Shown here one piece after another: positions 1 through 8,672 of a DNA stretch of 64,000 bases. Numbering within the stretch: the stretch's first letter is position 1; every line of letters starts with the position of its first letter. This DNA comes from G963665215 sp963665215 (GTDB lineage: Bacteria > Chloroflexota > Dehalococcoidia > Lucifugimonadales > CAUZJF01). The stretch is from NCBI GenBank assembly GCA_963665215.2, contig CAXXWW010000008.1, forward strand, positions 496,001-560,000, in the 5' to 3' direction. Below the pieces are notes generated by a model. The model saw only the letters and a list, made by a program, of their open reading frames with translations, was not told the origin of the DNA and made no database searches. A program made the translations under genes and the position numbers.

Positions 1-1
1 G

Positions 2-2848
2 TACCCCTTCACCAGCGCGTACTATCGCCTGCTGTTCTCCGGCGGGCTGGGGTACGAGCTTGTCAGCGACGCCGTCGAGACCGCGTATCCGAGGCTGGCC
101 GGCGTCAGCTTCGTGCACGACACCCTGGGCCGGCCCGACCTCCGCGGACCGGAGGTGGCGAGCGCGACCACGCCGTCGGGGCTGGCCCTCAACCTCGGCT
201 TCGCCGACGAAAGCTACTCGGTGTATGACCACCCCGTGGGACTCGTATTTCGGAACGTCGCTCGACGCGACACCGACGCAATGAAGCGCACCCTCGAGGA
301 AGCCGTGCCCGGTGGCTTCGACAGCCGGGTCACGCCGGTAGCGCGCACCGTCGGCCTTCTGCTGTCGCCCGAGGACGCCGAGGCGCAGAGACAGGGAGGC
401 ACGTGGACCGAGATCATTCGACCCGGCAGCTGGGCCAACCGGTACCCCGTGCTGGCGTGGCTCATCCTGGTGGAGGCCATGGCGCTCCTGGCGCTGCCCC
501 TCACCTTTGTGCTCTTCAGACCGCTGGCGGACCGGGGGTACCTCTTTTCCAAGGCCCTGGGCCTCCTGTCGGTTGGCCTGCTAGTCTGGCTGCTGGCCAG
601 CTTGCGCTGGGTACCCTTCACGCGGGGCTCCATCGGCCTCGCCATGTTGCTCTTCTCGGCGGCGTCGACGGTGGTCCTGTTCAGACAGCGCCGGCAGATC
701 GTGGACTTCGCGCGGGAGCGATGGCGGGTCATTCTGGTGGCAGAGGCCCTGTTCGTGCTTGCGTTCCTGGCGTTTGTGCTTGTTCGGATGGCTAACCCGG
801 ACCTCTGGCACCCCTTCCGGGGCGGCGAAAAGCCCATGGAGCTGGCCTATCTGAACGCCGTGCTTCGGTCCAGCTACATGCCGCCCTACGACCCGTGGTT
901 CTCCGGTGGCTACCTGAACTACTACTACTGGGGCCAGTTCCTCGTGGCGACGCTGATAAAGGCCACCGGCATCGATCCGCGGGTGGCGTTCAACCTAGCG
1001 GTGCCAACCTTCTTCGCCATGGCGGTAGGCGGCGCCTACACCGTCGTCTACAACCTGGCCGCGGGCACACGCCGCAGCCTGTCCCTCGACTCCGCCCAGG
1101 AGGAGGGGACAAAAGGGGATGAAATGAGCGACGGCCGGGGGGCTCCCTGGTCGCCGGTCCTCGCCGGAATCGGGGGAGCGCTGTCCGTAACGGTGGTGGG
1201 TAACCTGGACGGCGCCATCCAGGTGGGACACGGGCTGTGGCGGGTGTTGGTCCGCAGCGGGCCATTCGGCGAGTTCGACTTCTGGCGCAGCAGCCGCATG
1301 ATGCCGCCGGACCCGCCGGGACACGAGATCACCGAGTTCCCGTTCTTTACCTTCCTCTTCGCGGACCTGCACCCCAATCTGATGGGGATCCCCTTTGCGC
1401 TGCTGGCGCTGGGGCTGGCGCTGGCTGTGGTGCTGGGCGCGGCGCGGGTCCGCAGGGGGAAGCTGGACTCGCCTGGACGCCACGTCTGGGGCCTGGACGA
1501 GCTCGGCCGGCTGGCCACGCTGGGCGTGGTGGTGGGAGCCATCCGTCTCATAAACACCTGGGACTACCCGACATACCTGATCGTGGCGGCATCTGCGATC
1601 ACCCTGGCCGAATATTTCAGGAGGGGCGGACTCGGCCTGGCGGTACTCGTTGAATCGGGGGCGAAGTCGGCGCTGGTGGTTCTGGTGGGGTACCTGGCGT
1701 TCCTGCCCTTCCACCTGAGCTACGAGACGTTCTTTACGAGCCTGGACCGGACCACTAATCAGACCGTTCTGTGGCAGTTCCTGGCCATCAGCGGCCTGTT
1801 CATCTTCATCATCGGGTCTTTCTACGCCTCGGAGTCAAAGCACCGGCTGCTCCGTTGGTGGCACGTCCTGAGGCGGATAGCCGGCCTGCGTATAGTGGCG
1901 CTGGCGCTGGTGGCGCTCCTGTCAGCCCTTGTCGTGGTCACCGCGGTCTCCGGCTTGCCGGGAAGCACCATCCCGTTCCTGCTTGCCCTGGAGGCGCTGG
2001 TGCTGATCGCTACCGTCCGGTTCATGCGGTCCGCAAGGGCAGATGCGCCTTACCTGGCCTTCGTCGCCGTGATTGTGTCCGTGTCGCTGGCGCTCGCAAT
2101 CGGGCTCGACATCTTCCGGGTCGAGGGTGACGTCGACCGCATGAACAGCGTATTCAAGTTCTACCTTCAGATTTGGGTGATGCTCGCGCTGGCGTCCGCG
2201 TATATCTTGTGGCGCCTTGCCCACGGCAGGCGGACGCCGTTGATGAGGCTCGCGGGGGGCAAAAAGGTGTGGTTGGGCGCGCTGGCCGTGCTGATAGTAA
2301 GCGCGTCGGTCTATCCAGCGCTGGGCACACAAGACCGCCTCAGAGACCGGTTCAACGACCGTGTCCTGCCGATGACGCTGGACGGCATGGCGTATATGCG
2401 CGACGCGGTCTATGGCGACGTGAACGGCGACATCGAGCTGTACGCGGACTACGAGGGTATCAAATGGCTGCAGGACAACGTCCGGGGCTCGCCGGTGGTC
2501 CTGGAGGGTGGGACCCCCATCTACCGGTGGGGCGGCCGGATTTCGGTGTACACCGGGCTGCCCGTGGTGCTGGGCTGGCAGTGGCACCAGGAGCAGCAAC
2601 GCTGGGGCTACCGTTGGGCGATCGGTCAGCGGGCCGATGACGTCAGAACGATCTACACCACCGACGATGCGTCGGAGGCACTCGCGCTCCTACGGCGGTA
2701 CGGGGTCGAGTACGTGTACGTGGGCCAGCTTGAATCACTCTACTATCCACGCGCCGGCCTGGAGAAGTTCGACAACGAGCTCAAGGACCAGATGGACGTG
2801 GTCTATGAGAACGACCACGTGAAGGTGTACCGCGTGCGTCAAGGGTGA
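2..2848 (+). CDS. DUF2298 (YYY) multi-spanning membrane protein, 5' truncated
   Basis: Integral membrane protein of the Chlorflexi-type YYY/DUF2298 family, usually annotated with glycosyltransferase-like membrane proteins. Its biochemical role is unproven. The frame is open from the first bases of the window (reads YPFTSAYYRLLF...), so the true start lies upstream; the GTG at 113 is only an internal codon. About a dozen hydrophobic helices are visible. Family hallmarks are GGEKPMELAYLNAVLRS, DPWFSGGYLNYYYWGQ, EFPFFTFLFADLHPNLMGIP, NTWDYPTYL and DRMNSVFKFYLQIW. The soluble C-terminal ~130 residues include a YADYEGIKWLQDN segment and end KVYRVRQG. It converges on the oxidoreductase gene with only about 25 bp between the two stops. 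Family identity is secure; function is not. Confidence 0.85.
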   Translation, partial: YPFTSAYYRLLFSGGLGYELVSDAVETAYPRLAGVSFVHDTLGRPDLRGPEVASATTPSGLALNLGFADESYSVYDHPVGLVFRNVARRDTDAMKRTLEEAVPGGFDSRVTPVARTVGLLLSPEDAEAQRQGGTWTEIIRPGSWANRYPVLAWLILVEAMALLALPLTFVLFRPLADRGYLFSKALGLLSVGLLVWLLASLRWVPFTRGSIGLAMLLFSAASTVVLFRQRRQIVDFARERWRVILVAEALFVLAFLAFVLVRMANPDLWHPFRGGEKPMELAYLNAVLRSSYMPPYDPWFSGGYLNYYYWGQFLVATLIKATGIDPRVAFNLAVPTFFAMAVGGAYTVVYNLAAGTRRSLSLDSAQEEGTKGDEMSDGRGAPWSPVLAGIGGALSVTVVGNLDGAIQVGHGLWRVLVRSGPFGEFDFWRSSRMMPPDPPGHEITEFPFFTFLFADLHPNLMGIPFALLALGLALAVVLGAARVRRGKLDSPGRHVWGLDELGRLATLGVVVGAIRLINTWDYPTYLIVAASAITLAEYFRRGGLGLAVLVESGAKSALVVLVGYLAFLPFHLSYETFFTSLDRTTNQTVLWQFLAISGLFIFIIGSFYASESKHRLLRWWHVLRRIAGLRIVALALVALLSALVVVTAVSGLPGSTIPFLLALEALVLIATVRFMRSARADAPYLAFVAVIVSVSLALAIGLDIFRVEGDVDRMNSVFKFYLQIWVMLALASAYILWRLAHGRRTPLMRLAGGKKVWLGALAVLIVSASVYPALGTQDRLRDRFNDRVLPMTLDGMAYMRDAVYGDVNGDIELYADYEGIKWLQDNVRGSPVVLEGGTPIYRWGGRISVYTGLPVVLGWQWHQEQQRWGYRWAIGQRADDVRTIYTTDDASEALALLRRYGVEYVYVGQLESLYYPRAGLEKFDNELKDQMDVVYENDHVKVYRVRQG

Positions 2849-2873
2849 GGTGTCTCGATGAGCTACGGGGGCG

Positions 2874-4093
2874 TCACGGGGTAGATGGGAGGCCCTCGTC
2901 CCAAAGCGACCGAGCATGGCTCATCCGGGCGGTTATCGCGCCGGCAAGCTGCTCGCTTGTATCATTCGCGCGACTATCGCGTCGTGAAGGTGTCGCGCCA
3001 AGCAGCGCTTCGAGCGCCCCATCGGCCAGAAAATCGCCCCGGACCAACCCCGCCTCAGTGCTGCTGTGGGCGATGAAGCAGTGCCCAACGCCGGGAAAGA
3101 CAACCGGAGCAGTGCCGTTGATAGCGGCAGCGATGTTGCGGCCCACCGTTTCGCCCTCCGACGACGCAAATACCCCTGCCTTCGGCAGCGGGCGGCCGTT
3201 GGCCATCGGGACCGCGTTCACGTCGCCGACGGCATAGACGCCGGGGTGCCGTGTCTCCAGCGTTTTCGGTGACGCCTCAATCCAGCCGGGGCCCTGCCCG
3301 ATTCCTGAGCCGGCGAAGAGGGGCGGCACGCGGTGCGCCGGCACGGTGATCACCAGCTCGGCGTCCATCGAGGAGCCGTCGCTGAACGCCGCCGCCCGGC
3401 CGTCGGGCGCGACCTCGGAGACACCGGCGTTGGTGTGGACCTGGACGCCGTGCCGCTCCAGGTCTCTCACCAGACGGGCGGCGGCCTCGGGGCCGGCCAC
3501 GGCCAGGGGCATCCGCTCCGGGGTGAAGACGTCGATCTGGATGTCCCTGCGCACGCCGCGTCGCTTGAACGACCAGTCGAGAATGAAGGCCGCCTCGAAG
3601 GGGGCGGGGGGACACTTGTAGGGGAGGCTGGACACCGCGATGACGATGCGGCCCTTGCGAAAGGTCGATAGCCTTCGGCGCAGGCGTCTGGCGGTCGCCA
3701 GGTCATAGAAGGAGTAGGCGCATCCACGGCGCCGGGTACCGCGTCCCAGTCGTAAGCCGCCCCCGGCGCCAGCACCAGATAGTCGTAGTCCAGCTTGCCG
3801 TTGGCCGTGGCCACCGTCCTGGACTGGACGTCGATAGCCTGGACCTCCGCCTGGAGATACCGCACGCCCCGGTTAACCAGCGATCCCAGGGACCGGCTGA
3901 CCTTGGCCGCCTCTCGCTCGCCCACGATCAGCAGCGGGAACGCGCCGCAAAGGTACGTCCTTCGATTCGGGTCCAGCAGGGCGATGTCGTGGTCACGGTC
4001 CAGCAGAGAGCGGGCCGTGCGGGCGGCGGCCACTCCGCCGAACCCGCCGCCTATCACTACTACCCCTTTTTCCAGCCATCTCCGGCCTCCCAT
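2874..4093 (-). pseudogene. NAD(P)/FAD-dependent oxidoreductase (SQR/NDH-2-like), frameshifted
   Basis: Flavoprotein oxidoreductase of the two-Rossmann-fold pyridine nucleotide-disulfide class, resembling sulfide:quinone reductases and type II NADH dehydrogenases. The ATG at 4093 follows GAGCGGAG and gives an N-terminal FAD site VVVIGGGFGGVAAAR. The N-terminal frame runs to about 3720 (PGAVDAPTPS). Homology then continues in another frame as YSFYDLATARRLRRRL through VSSLPYKCPPAPFEAAF to the second FAD motif HPGVYAVGDVNAVPMANG, and on to the stop at 2874. A single-base indel near 3715-3725 therefore breaks one ordinary ~400-residue gene. It may be a real inactivation or a sequence error. The quinone-binding C-terminus is short and no membrane anchor is clear, so the exact acceptor cannot be assigned. 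Confidence 0.8.
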
Positions 4094-4502
4094 CTCCGCT
4101 CTGGGTGACGCGTGCGGTCCGCCGCACCTACGAGCTCGCGTTTGGTCTGCGCGTCCTGCTCGGTCGCCGGTGCAGCAGAGGCGATTATAGGTCTGCACCG
4201 GTGCCCCGTCAATGAGAGTGGAGCCAGGGGACCTTGAGCGCACCCCGGCCCCAATTGCTGGCGCCTGACGAGTCGCGTCCCGGCATAGCAAGGGTCAGAC
4301 GCCGGCTGACCCCCTGGAGCGTTGGATCGGGCTCCCCGGCCGGCCTGGGTCGATAACCGGACCAGGATGAGTCGCGGACGGCTCGATTGACACCCCTGCG
4401 AGACAGGCTTAGAATTTGAGTGTCCGATTCCAGGAAACGCGGCCTGAGATGGCCGGAATCCGCTCCACACCAGTACACATCAACCGACGCTGGAGGTGAT
4501 CG
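4094..4502. other. Non-coding stretch between divergent genes
   Basis: Divergent intergenic region between the oxidoreductase (minus) and the RAM-domain gene (plus). Apart from the promoter at 4387-4415 I see no gene in it. Confidence 0.5.
4387..4415 (+). promoter_or_regulatory. Sigma-70-type promoter of the RAM-domain gene
   Basis: TTGACA at 4387-4392, a 17-nt spacer, and TAGAAT at 4410-4415. Initiation near 4422 would give an ~80-nt leader before the ATG at 4503. This is the best -35/-10 match noticed in the window. Confidence 0.7.
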
Positions 4503-4742
4503 ATGGCGACCAAGGCCTATATCTTGATCGAGACGGCGGTAGGCAAGTCCAGGAATGTGACCAGCCAGCTAACTAGTATGGCAGGTGTGGACACCGTGGA
4601 CCCGGTGACGGGCCCTTACGACATCATCGCGGTGGTGAGCGCGCCGGACTTGAACGCCGTCGGAGACCTGGTCACCAGCCAGATCCACACAGTCGATGGG
4701 ATCGTGCGCACCGTTACTTGCTTGACGGTGGGCGGGAAGTAA
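4503..4742 (+). CDS. Stand-alone RAM (Lrp/AsnC ligand-binding) domain protein
   Basis: A 79-residue protein that consists only of the RAM/AsnC ligand-binding domain, with no helix-turn-helix. The sequence has the alternating beta-alpha-beta pattern and the family motif VTGPYDIIAVV near residue 40, ending VRTVTCLTVGG. The start is supported by GGAGGTGAT at 4491-4499, just upstream of the ATG. Single RAM domains form dimers or higher oligomers that bind amino acids or other small effectors and can act with full-length Lrp-type regulators; here the effector and partner are unknown. It has its own promoter and no co-directional partner gene. Confidence 0.85.
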   Translation: MATKAYILIETAVGKSRNVTSQLTSMAGVDTVDPVTGPYDIIAVVSAPDLNAVGDLVTSQIHTVDGIVRTVTCLTVGGK

Positions 4743-4857
4743 TCTCTCCGGGGTAGCGGTCTGGCGGCGCAAGCCCGTCATGAGTCCGTTGCGGCTCTCG
4801 GGCCGTCCGCTTCGCCTTCGCCGCTGGCGGTCCTCGCGGTGAGTTACAATCGCTTGC

Positions 4858-5193
4858 CGATGTGACTCCGTCGCCCTCAACGCGCCCGCCGTATTCCGCT
4901 TCACGGCTCCCACGAACCCTGACCGCCATCTCCACGCAGCCAGGCTGATGGGCGCCGACGTCTCGGGTGCAAGTCCCGAGGACGCGGGGGAGCTCCTGGC
5001 CGACTCTATCGTGAGACTGATGCGGGAGATCGACATGCCCAACGGGCTGAGCGCGGTCGGCTACGGGCCGGAGGACGTTGGCGAGCTGGTAGCTGGAACC
5101 CTGCCCCAGCATCGCGTCACCAAGCTGTCACCACGCCCGGCCTCCGAAGAGGACCTCTAGCGGCTGTTAATGGAATCCATGACCCTGTGGTGA
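4858..5193 (+). pseudogene. Remnant of an iron-containing alcohol dehydrogenase C-terminus
   Basis: Reading from 4861 gives DSVALNAPAVFRFTAPTNPD, then RHLHAARLMGADV, IDMPNGLSAVGYG and PRPASEEDL. This matches the last ~110 residues of Fe-dependent alcohol dehydrogenases (hydroxyacid-oxoacid transhydrogenase type). A TAG at 5158-5160 interrupts it, but the same frame continues RLLMESMTLW to a TGA at 5191-5193, which fits the normal family end. The catalytic and Fe-binding N-terminal three quarters are absent: upstream in-frame sequence hits a stop at 4840 and shows no homology. It is a decayed fragment, not an expressed gene. Confidence 0.75.
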
Positions 5194-5283
5194 CACGGCC
5201 CCTTTGATGGTGGACGTGCGTGCGGTCCGCCGGAAGGGCGGACATCGAACCATGGCTCACCACCCTGGCGGGCGGCCCGTCAG

Positions 5284-5871
5284 CTAGATGTCCAGCCATC
5301 CGAGCCGGACGGCGGTGGCGACGGCGTGGGTGCGGTCGGAGGCCCTGAGCTTGGTCATTGTGGTCGTGAGGTGGTTCTTCACGGTGCGCTCCGATATCCC
5401 CAGTTGAGCGCTGATCTGTTTGTTCGAGTTCCCCTCGGCCACCAGGGAAAGGACTTCCCGCTCACGTCCCGTGATGGGGTCAGCCTCGATCTGCGCTACC
5501 GCGGTCTGCCCAGGGCGAGCAGAGTGAACGCCATTTGCGAGCGAGGCTTGTAGCGGCGCGGGCATCCTTTCGGCGTCGGCGCTCGAGGTGCGCTGCACCG
5601 CCATTCCTCTATCATGTCCATCAGCACCTGCATTCCACGGCGCGGAGGCGTCCTCCGGTAACGCCCGCTTGCGCTGTGCACGGTCTACGTTGGCGGCCAG
5701 GAGTCCGAAGGCGAGTGCCGATGCCGCCAGCAGAGCGCCCCCTGCCGTCTCCTCGCCGACTATTACCGAGTAGACGGCCATGACGATGCCGGCGCTGCCC
5801 GTAATCAGCGCCCCGAATATGGCAAGCCATCGGGCCGCCGAGCTTTGCGGGGTGCTGGAATTGTCGTTCAT
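5284..5871 (-). CDS. Membrane-anchored LuxR-type transcriptional regulator
   Basis: A 195-residue protein with two N-terminal membrane helices (roughly residues 14-38 and 43-62), a low-complexity cytoplasmic linker, and a C-terminal LuxR/NarL helix-turn-helix (about 130-190). The DNA-binding domain has the family core ITGREREVLSLVAEG, NKQISAQLGISERTVKNHL. There is no receiver domain and no phospho-acceptor Asp, so it is not a classical response regulator. Membrane anchoring suggests direct sensing of an envelope or membrane signal. The gene stands alone on the minus strand and its targets cannot be read from context. Confidence 0.85.
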   Translation of the reverse strand: MNDNSSTPQSSAARWLAIFGALITGSAGIVMAVYSVIVGEETAGGALLAASALAFGLLAANVDRAQRKRALPEDASAPWNAGADGHDRGMAVQRTSSADAERMPAPLQASLANGVHSARPGQTAVAQIEADPITGREREVLSLVAEGNSNKQISAQLGISERTVKNHLTTTMTKLRASDRTHAVATAVRLGWLDI

Positions 5872-6306
5872 TGCCTGCAGGCCCCTCGCTCCATGCTAAT
5901 ACCGGAGTGCTGCCATGGCATCCAGGCCGACACCAAAGAAAGTCGCGCGCCTATCTCAGTCTGGCGCTCGGCCCATGGTACCGCGCCGGTGGTCTGATCG
6001 ACTGACGCTAGCCCTACGGCGCCATTACAATCTCCTGACGCCCGGCTCTCCGCGACGACCGGTGGAGGTGGAAGCCTGCCTGCCGCTCCGCGGGTCCCCG
6101 GCTGGTCGCAGCCGGTGAGGGCGGCGGGAGCCGTTCCGGCCTCCATCGCGGCAGGTGCCGGATGTATATTAACACGATTGTCCTTTTTCTACTCGCGTTG
6201 CTCCTGGAAAAGTCGATCTAAGCGTGTCACAAGACCATCGGAATCAGGGCAGGCCGGGTAATTGCCAGAAATCGTCGTCCGCCCATCTCAGATCTAACCC
6301 GAGCGG
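5872..6306. other. Non-coding stretch
   Basis: Region between the LuxR-type regulator and the HAD gene, both on the minus strand. It is AT-richer at about 6165-6215. I see no convincing gene or RNA. Confidence 0.4.
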
Positions 6307-7044
6307 TCAGGCCGATGTCCGCTCCAGCAGGGCGGGCAGCTCCGCCAGGCTTCTGATGGGGGCATCGCTCGGCCGGGGGTCCGGTGGCGCATCCGAGACC
6401 AGGACCGCCCTCGCGCCCGCCTTGGCCGCCCACGAGATGGCCAACGGCGAATCGTCGACCACCAGGGCGTCGCCGGGCTCGACCCCGGCGTCGTCGAAGA
6501 CCCGCGTGTAGTAGACGGGCCCCCCCTTCGCCGTGTTTATCAGGTCTGGGCCGTAGAGGCGCACAAAGAGCCGGAGCACCTTCATGCCCACAAGGAAGCC
6601 CTCGAGGTCATCGGAGTCCTCGCCTGATGCCGTGTAAAGCCGGTACCCCTTGGCGTGGAGCCTGCGGATAGCGTCGATCGCTCCCGGGTAGGAAGCATGG
6701 ACCCTCCTGGTAACATACGCTTTGCTCTCTGTGGCCAGCGCCAGGCACCGTGTACGGTCGGGCGCCGGCACCCCGACGTGCCGGCACATGTCCAGGAGCC
6801 AGTCCAAGCGGGCCCGGTCCCGGTAGGACAGGTAGTCGTCGACCTGGCCGCCCCACACTTCCTCCTGGTACCGACGCCACATCCGCTCGGCCACCACCTT
6901 GTTGGCCTGGGCCCTTGCCTCCGGGTCGCCGCCGAGCCTGGGCGCCAGGAACTCGCCGACGAGCCGCTGCCACTGGGCCCCCCTCAGGGCGTTGTCGTTC
7001 ATGACGCCACCGTCGTCTAGGAAAATAGACGGGTTCGATGCCAT
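6307..7044 (-). CDS. HAD-superfamily hydrolase
   Basis: A 245-residue haloacid dehalogenase-fold hydrolase, probably a small-molecule phosphatase. Motif I is IFLDDGGVMND near the start, motif II is LYTASGE (about residue 140) and motif IV is DALVVDDSPLAISWAAKAGA (about residue 205). The first motif reads DDGG rather than the usual DxDGT/V: the nucleophile Asp is present, but the general acid two residues later is Gly, so phosphatase chemistry may be impaired or altered. The start at 7044 places motif I at the N-terminus; an earlier in-frame codon at 7113 would add an unlikely extension. The cap region is helical (C1 type). Substrate unknown. Confidence 0.8.
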   Translation of the reverse strand: MASNPSIFLDDGGVMNDNALRGAQWQRLVGEFLAPRLGGDPEARAQANKVVAERMWRRYQEEVWGGQVDDYLSYRDRARLDWLLDMCRHVGVPAPDRTRCLALATESKAYVTRRVHASYPGAIDAIRRLHAKGYRLYTASGEDSDDLEGFLVGMKVLRLFVRLYGPDLINTAKGGPVYYTRVFDDAGVEPGDALVVDDSPLAISWAAKAGARAVLVSDAPPDPRPSDAPIRSLAELPALLERTSA

Positions 7045-7413
7045 AAACCGATAGTATGGGCAACGGCCGCGGTGGATGCAACGACCAGGTGCGGTGGGGA
7101 TATGAGATGTCACTGCGAGCCCCTGGCTCGGTGCAATTCTGGGGACGTGGCAGGGGGCGCGTTATCGAGGCCTTGAGAAGACCCTCACCCCCTGGCCCGC
7201 TCTCCGCACGCGGAGATGGGCGTGCCGGAGCTGCGATCAGATTGAACCGTTGGGGGGTGAGGTAGTCCACGCGTGCGATAACGCGAGTTCGCCGTGCCCC
7301 CGCGCCCAGCCGCAGGCAGGGTTGCGGCACCGGAGCCTCGATTGACTGTGCCGCGAGCCGCTGCTAAACTCGCACGCGTCGAGGACGCGCGCTGCGCTTT
7401 TGTGAGGGAGACC
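7045..7413. other. Non-coding stretch with a dispersed-repeat fragment and a promoter
   Basis: Divergent region between the HAD gene and the enolase-superfamily gene. Around 7180-7225 it holds a C-rich ACCCTCACCCCCTGGCCC-type fragment, common as an intergenic repeat. The promoter at 7342-7370 lies at its right end. No gene seen. Confidence 0.4.
7342..7370 (+). promoter_or_regulatory. Promoter of the enolase-superfamily gene
   Basis: TTGACT at 7342-7347, a 17-nt spacer and TAAACT at 7365-7370. Initiation near 7377 gives a leader of about 37 nt to the ATG at 7414. Confidence 0.6.
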
Positions 7414-8571
7414 ATGAAGATCACCGACGTTAAGTCCTTCCCAGTGTGGGCCGGAATAAGGAACGCACTCGTTGTGAAGGTGGAGACGGACGACGGATTA
7501 CGCGGCTGGGGGGAGTCAGGGGTTTCGTCGCGAGAGCTGGCGGTCCAGGGAGCTGTAAAACACTTCCGGGAGTTCCTTGTCGGGAAGGACCCCAGGCGCA
7601 TCGGCGCCTTGTGGCAGGAGATGTACCGCAGTCAGTATTTTGAGGGCGGCCGCATTCTGACCGGAGCGATTTCGGCGATAGACATAGCCCTGCACGACGT
7701 GGTGGCCAAGGGCCTGGGAGTGCCCGTCTACCAGCTCCTGGGCGGCGCTCAGAGGGACTATATCCCCTGTTTCATCACGTCGACGGCCCGGATGGGACCA
7801 GAGGCGATTGAAGACAGCAAGCGCCTCATAGCCGACGGCTGGAGCGTCATTCGCTATGTGCCGGACCATCCTGACACCGGAGGGCCGACGGGCCGCTCCG
7901 AGAAGCTGTTCGAGCCAAGAGAGTCGATTGCGTTGACCGCGGAGTGGCTTGTCAAGGTGCGGGAGGCGGTAGGGCTGGCGCCCGTGCTGGGCATCGACTA
8001 CCATCACCGGCTGAGCGTCGCGGAGGCGGCAGCCTTCTGCCAGATGATGCCCAGCGGGACGCTGAACTTTCTTGAGGAGCCCATACGCGCCGAGACCCCG
8101 GCGGCCTACCAGGCGCTCCGCTCGATGACCGACGTACCCTTCGCCATCGGAGAAGAGTTTCCCAGCAAGTGGGCGTTCTTGCCCTACGTGGAGCAAGGCA
8201 TAACCAACTTCGCTCGTCTCGACGTCTGCAACGTGGGCGGGTTCACCGAGGCTATGAAGGTCGCTGGCTGGTGCGAGGCCCACTACATCGACCTGATGCC
8301 GCACAACCCGCTCGGCCCCATCAGCACCGCCGCGAACCTGCACCTGGCAGCCGCCGTCCCCAACTACGCCTGGCTGGAGGACAGAAGTATCGAGCAGCCC
8401 TACGACCAGGACATGTTTCCCGGACTGCCCGAGCTTGAGGGCAACCACTATCCACTGCCGTCTGGCCCCGGCCTGGGGGTTGAGTTCAACGAGGATTTCG
8501 CCGAGGAGCGGTTCAGGTTCTGGGAGGCCCCTCGACTGCGGCGCAGGGACGGCTCGTACACCAACTGGTAG
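7414..8571 (+). CDS. Enolase-superfamily (mandelate racemase/muconate lactonizing) enzyme
   Basis: A 385-residue enzyme that abstracts the alpha-proton of a carboxylate substrate, here probably a sugar-acid dehydratase of the galactonate dehydratase type. It has the N-terminal capping domain (to about 120, with GWGESGVSS) and a (beta/alpha)7-beta barrel. Likely metal ligands are in the segments LGIDYHHRLS (D-x-H), NFLEEPIRAE and IGEEFPSKW, and the late HNPLGPISTAANLHLAAAVPN segment matches dehydratase members. The ATG at 7414 follows GAGGGAG; the longer open frame from 7294 has no family homology upstream. Expansion of this superfamily is known in SAR202 Chloroflexota. The exact substrate cannot be assigned. 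Confidence 0.88.
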   Translation: MKITDVKSFPVWAGIRNALVVKVETDDGLRGWGESGVSSRELAVQGAVKHFREFLVGKDPRRIGALWQEMYRSQYFEGGRILTGAISAIDIALHDVVAKGLGVPVYQLLGGAQRDYIPCFITSTARMGPEAIEDSKRLIADGWSVIRYVPDHPDTGGPTGRSEKLFEPRESIALTAEWLVKVREAVGLAPVLGIDYHHRLSVAEAAAFCQMMPSGTLNFLEEPIRAETPAAYQALRSMTDVPFAIGEEFPSKWAFLPYVEQGITNFARLDVCNVGGFTEAMKVAGWCEAHYIDLMPHNPLGPISTAANLHLAAAVPNYAWLEDRSIEQPYDQDMFPGLPELEGNHYPLPSGPGLGVEFNEDFAEERFRFWEAPRLRRRDGSYTNW

Positions 8572-8672
8572 GTGACGGTGTTCGTATGCGGGGACTCATG
8601 TATCGGTGGGGCATGCCGATGTCTGGATGTCCGCCGGACAGAGCGAGCCCGCCAGACCGGGAGGAATAGTTC

